Assembly: GCA_963771025.1 (NCBI GenBank)
Contig: CAVYRL010000001.1
Location: 620,001-684,000 of the forward strand
DNA from: Miltoncostaea sp963771025
GTDB taxonomy: Bacteria; Actinomycetota; Thermoleophilia; Miltoncostaeales; Miltoncostaeaceae
Reading direction: 5' to 3'
Length of the DNA: 64,000 bases
The notes beneath the pieces were generated by a model. The model was not told the origin of the DNA and made no database searches. It saw nothing but the letters and a program-made list of their open reading frames with translations. This document shows positions 61,924-64,000 of the stretch, one piece after another; position 1 is the stretch's first letter; the number at the start of each line of letters is the position of its first letter. The position numbers were made by a program, and so were the translations under genes.

Positions 61924-63660
61924 ATGACCCCCTCATCAGCACGCGATCCCGATCACGGTCCGGATCCCACGCCCGACGCCGACGCCGCCTCCGAGGCGAG
62001 CGAGTTCGAGGCCCTCGAATCGCTCGACCCCTACGGCTTCCTCGAGGCGTGGTCGCGCACCGCCTCCGCCGCCCTCCAGAACCCGGAAGGTCTCACAAAG
62101 GCCTGGAGCCGCTACGTCGCCGGCCTCGCCGAGGCCTCATCGGCCGCGGCCAGCCGCGCGGCCGGGGATGAGACCCCCGGACCGATACAGCCCGGGCGGC
62201 GCGATCGCCGCTTCAGGGATCCCGCGTGGGAGGAGAACCCCGCCTTCTTCGGGATGCTTCAGGCCTATCTGCTCGCGTCCCAGCTCGTCGGGGACGTTCT
62301 CGACGCGTCCGAGGTCGACGAGGTGACGGAACACCGGATGGGCTTCCTCACGGACGTGATGCTGGGCGCTCTGGCGCCGACCAACAACTTCTGGACGAAC
62401 CCGGCGGCCATGAAGAGGGCGCTCGACACCGGCGGCGGGAGCGTCATGCGGGGGATGACGACGTTCATGGACGACGTCGCCAACAACGAGGGAATGCCCC
62501 GACAGATCGACCCGGACGCATTCGTGGTCGGCAAGGACCTCGCGGTCACGCCGGGCAAGGTCGTGTTCCGCAACGATCTCATGGAGCTGATCCAGTTCAA
62601 GCCGCGTACCGAGACGGTCTACGCGACGCCCCTGCTCATGAGCCCGCCGTGGATCAACAAGTACTACATCATGGACCTCGCACCGGGCCGCAGCTTCGTC
62701 GAGTGGGCGGTCGAGCACGGCCACACCGTGTTCGTCATCAGCTACCACAACCCCGACGCCGCCGACCGCGACGTGAGCCTCGACGACTACCTGCTGAACG
62801 GGCCGATCGCCGCCCTCGACGTGATTCGCGAGATCACCGGGGCCGAGCAGGCGAACATCGCCGGGCTCTGCCTCGGGGGTACGCTCACCGCCGCGCTCCG
62901 CGCCTACCTCGTCGCCGCCGGCGAGGACCGCATCGCCTCGACCACACTGCTCAATACGCTCGTGGATTTCAGTCGGCCGGGCCGCCTCGGGGCCTTCACC
63001 GACCTGGCCTCGGTGGAGCGGCTCGAGAAGCGCATGGCCGAGCGTGGCTTTCTCGAGGCGTCCGAGATGATGGGCATCTTCACCTTCATGCGCTCCAACG
63101 ACCTGGTCTGGAACTACGCGGTGAACAACTGGCTGATGGGCGAGGACCCGAACCCCTTCGACATCCTCGCGTGGAACGCCGACAGCACGCGCATGCCGGC
63201 CAAGATGCACTCGTTCTACCTGCGCTCGTGCTATCTGGGCAACGAGTTGTCGCAGGGCCGGATGGAGCTCGCGGGCACCGTGCTCGATCCCACCTCGATC
63301 CGTGGCGACTTCTACGTCCTTGGGGCGATCGAGGACCACATCGCGCCCTGGGAGGGCAGCTACCTCACGACGCAGGTTCTCCCCAACGCCAGCGTGCGCT
63401 ACGTGCTGAGCGCCGCCGGGCACATCGCCGGCATCGTCAACCCGCCGAGCCCGAAGGCGTGGTTCCGGACGGCAGACGTGCATCCGGCCGATCCCAAGGA
63501 ATGGCTCGACGCCTCGGTCCGGCACGAGGGGTCGTGGTGGGAGGACTGGGCCGAGTGGATCGGTGCGCGGTCCGGCGAGCGCGTCAAGCCGCCCCGCATG
63601 GGCAGCCGCAAGCATCGCCCCGTGGCCGACGCCCCGGGGGCCTACGTACTCGAGAGGTGA
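61924..63660 (+). CDS. phaC: PHA synthase, class I-type
   Basis: A second, unlike PHA polymerase. At 578 residues it has the long N-domain (NPAAMKRALDTGGGSVMRGM; RNDLMELIQFKPRTETVY) and the catalytic domain with MSPPWINKYYIMDLAPGRSF, the box GLCLGG with Cys316, and AAGHIAGIVNPP near the end. Class I enzymes act without PhaE. SD AAGGA precedes ATG. Two synthase classes in one cluster is unusual. Confidence 0.93.
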   Translation: MTPSSARDPDHGPDPTPDADAASEASEFEALESLDPYGFLEAWSRTASAALQNPEGLTKAWSRYVAGLAEASSAAASRAAGDETPGPIQPGRRDRRFRDPAWEENPAFFGMLQAYLLASQLVGDVLDASEVDEVTEHRMGFLTDVMLGALAPTNNFWTNPAAMKRALDTGGGSVMRGMTTFMDDVANNEGMPRQIDPDAFVVGKDLAVTPGKVVFRNDLMELIQFKPRTETVYATPLLMSPPWINKYYIMDLAPGRSFVEWAVEHGHTVFVISYHNPDAADRDVSLDDYLLNGPIAALDVIREITGAEQANIAGLCLGGTLTAALRAYLVAAGEDRIASTTLLNTLVDFSRPGRLGAFTDLASVERLEKRMAERGFLEASEMMGIFTFMRSNDLVWNYAVNNWLMGEDPNPFDILAWNADSTRMPAKMHSFYLRSCYLGNELSQGRMELAGTVLDPTSIRGDFYVLGAIEDHIAPWEGSYLTTQVLPNASVRYVLSAAGHIAGIVNPPSPKAWFRTADVHPADPKEWLDASVRHEGSWWEDWAEWIGARSGERVKPPRMGSRKHRPVADAPGAYVLER

Positions 63661-63667
63661 TCCGCGC

Positions 63668-63696
63668 TTGCAGAAGTACGCAATGCGTACTATAGT
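63668..63696 (+). promoter_or_regulatory. Phasin promoter with palindromic operator in the spacer
   Basis: The -35 is TTGCAG (63668-63673) and the -10 is TATAGT (63691-63696), at the ideal 17-base spacing. A perfect dyad, AGTACGCA, one central A and TGCGTACT (63675-63691), fills the spacer. This is a strong repressible promoter; dyads of this type are typical of TetR or PhaR-like control. Confidence 0.8.
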
Positions 63697-63726
63697 GAGC
63701 AATCAGATACCAGAGATCACTTACCC

Positions 63727-63732
63727 AGGAGG
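63727..63732 (+). promoter_or_regulatory. Perfect SD of the phasin gene
   Basis: AGGAGG, six bases before ATG 63739, predicts very high translation, as expected for an abundant granule-coat protein. Confidence 0.7.
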
Positions 63733-63738
63733 CACACA

Positions 63739-64000
63739 ATGCCGTCACCCACCATTGAGTACGCCCAGGCCGCCCAGGAGAAGACCCTGAGCGCCCTCCG
63801 CCAGAGCCAGACCGCCGTCCTCGACGTCGTCGAGACGTGGGCCAAGGCCGTCGAGAACTCCGCCCAGGACCTCCCCGCCATCCCCGTTGCCAGCACGCTG
63901 CCGACGGCCGAGGAGATCATCAAGACCAGCTACGACTTCGCGGGCAAGGTGCTCGACGCTCAGCGGGAGTTCGCCCAGAAGCTCGTGAGCGCCGCCGGCC
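63739..64000 (+). CDS. Phasin-like granule protein (cut by the window end)
   Basis: The first 87 codons are seen. The sequence is amphipathic and helical, with no signal peptide (YAQAAQEKTLSALRQSQTAVLDVVETWAKAV; EEIIKTSYDFAGKVLDAQREFAQKLV, in part). This matches phasins that coat PHA granules. Its position after class I phaC, strong promoter and perfect SD agree with this. Confidence 0.75.
   Translation, partial: MPSPTIEYAQAAQEKTLSALRQSQTAVLDVVETWAKAVENSAQDLPAIPVASTLPTAEEIIKTSYDFAGKVLDAQREFAQKLVSAAG

Overview
The window is GC-rich, almost wholly coding DNA from a free-living bacterium. A high-GC actinobacterial lineage fits best, possibly class Thermoleophilia. That placement is an inference from gene order (leuS-comEA-ftsH-comEC-holA-rpsT-murJ-lepA-hemW-hrcA; dnaJ-prmA-rsmE-HIT-phoH-ybeY-dgkA-era; hisIE-trpE), GTG-rich starts and composition, not from any search. 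No tRNA, rRNA, CRISPR array, transposase or integrase was recognised.

Layout. 1-16.3 kb: housekeeping genes for translation (leuS, lepA, rpsT), DNA uptake (comEA, comEC), proteolysis (ftsH), replication (holA), lipid II export (murJ), heat-shock control (hrcA) and phospholipid synthesis. 16.3-20.8 kb: a surface-polysaccharide pocket with an O-antigen ligase-like protein, an anchored secreted protein and a secreted glycosidase with a duplicated C-terminal module. 21-28.5 kb: dnaJ followed by the prmA-to-era operon. Between dnaJ and prmA lie two extra genes, bordered by repeats of the dnaJ 3' end. 28.5-30 kb: a hairpin-rich gap, a DCC-family protein and a Fpg/MutM glycosylase. 30-35.4 kb: deoC-hisIE-trpE-trpG-trpD-trpC. 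35.4-41.7 kb: a cell-wall hydrolase, cytochrome c maturation genes (TlpA-like, CcmH) and a signalling pair (GAF/dead GGDEF/HD-GYP, then HDOD-LuxR). 41.8-46.1 kb: accessory small genes, then an SDR-queA pair behind a MerR-type operator. 46.2-52.6 kb, minus strand: glgX with a GH63-like glucosidase, an internally deleted AI-2E permease and a fatty-acid desaturase. 52.8-55.7 kb: envelope and Fe-S proteins, a CAP protein and dodecin. 55.9-64 kb: a polyhydroxyalkanoate (PHA) locus. It has a divergent PadR regulator, enoyl-CoA hydratase and thiolase on the minus strand, and on the plus strand a PhaE-like subunit, a class III-type PhaC, PhaJ, a 3-hydroxyacyl-CoA dehydrogenase, a class I-type PhaC and a phasin cut by the window end.

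Two regulatory habits recur. Many transcription units have a TANNNT-like -10 hexamer ending 6-9 bases before an ATG or GTG, which predicts leaderless mRNAs. Others use a strong Shine-Dalgarno sequence (SD) exactly 6 bases before CTG or TTG, including ftsH. Within operons, ATGA or GTGA overlaps are the rule, implying translational coupling.

The PHA locus reads as one pathway. Hydratase, dehydrogenase and thiolase run beta-oxidation, PhaJ diverts enoyl-CoA to (R)-3-hydroxyacyl-CoA, two unlike synthases polymerise it, and the PhaE-like protein and phasin coat or partition granules. No acetoacetyl-CoA reductase gene is present in the window.
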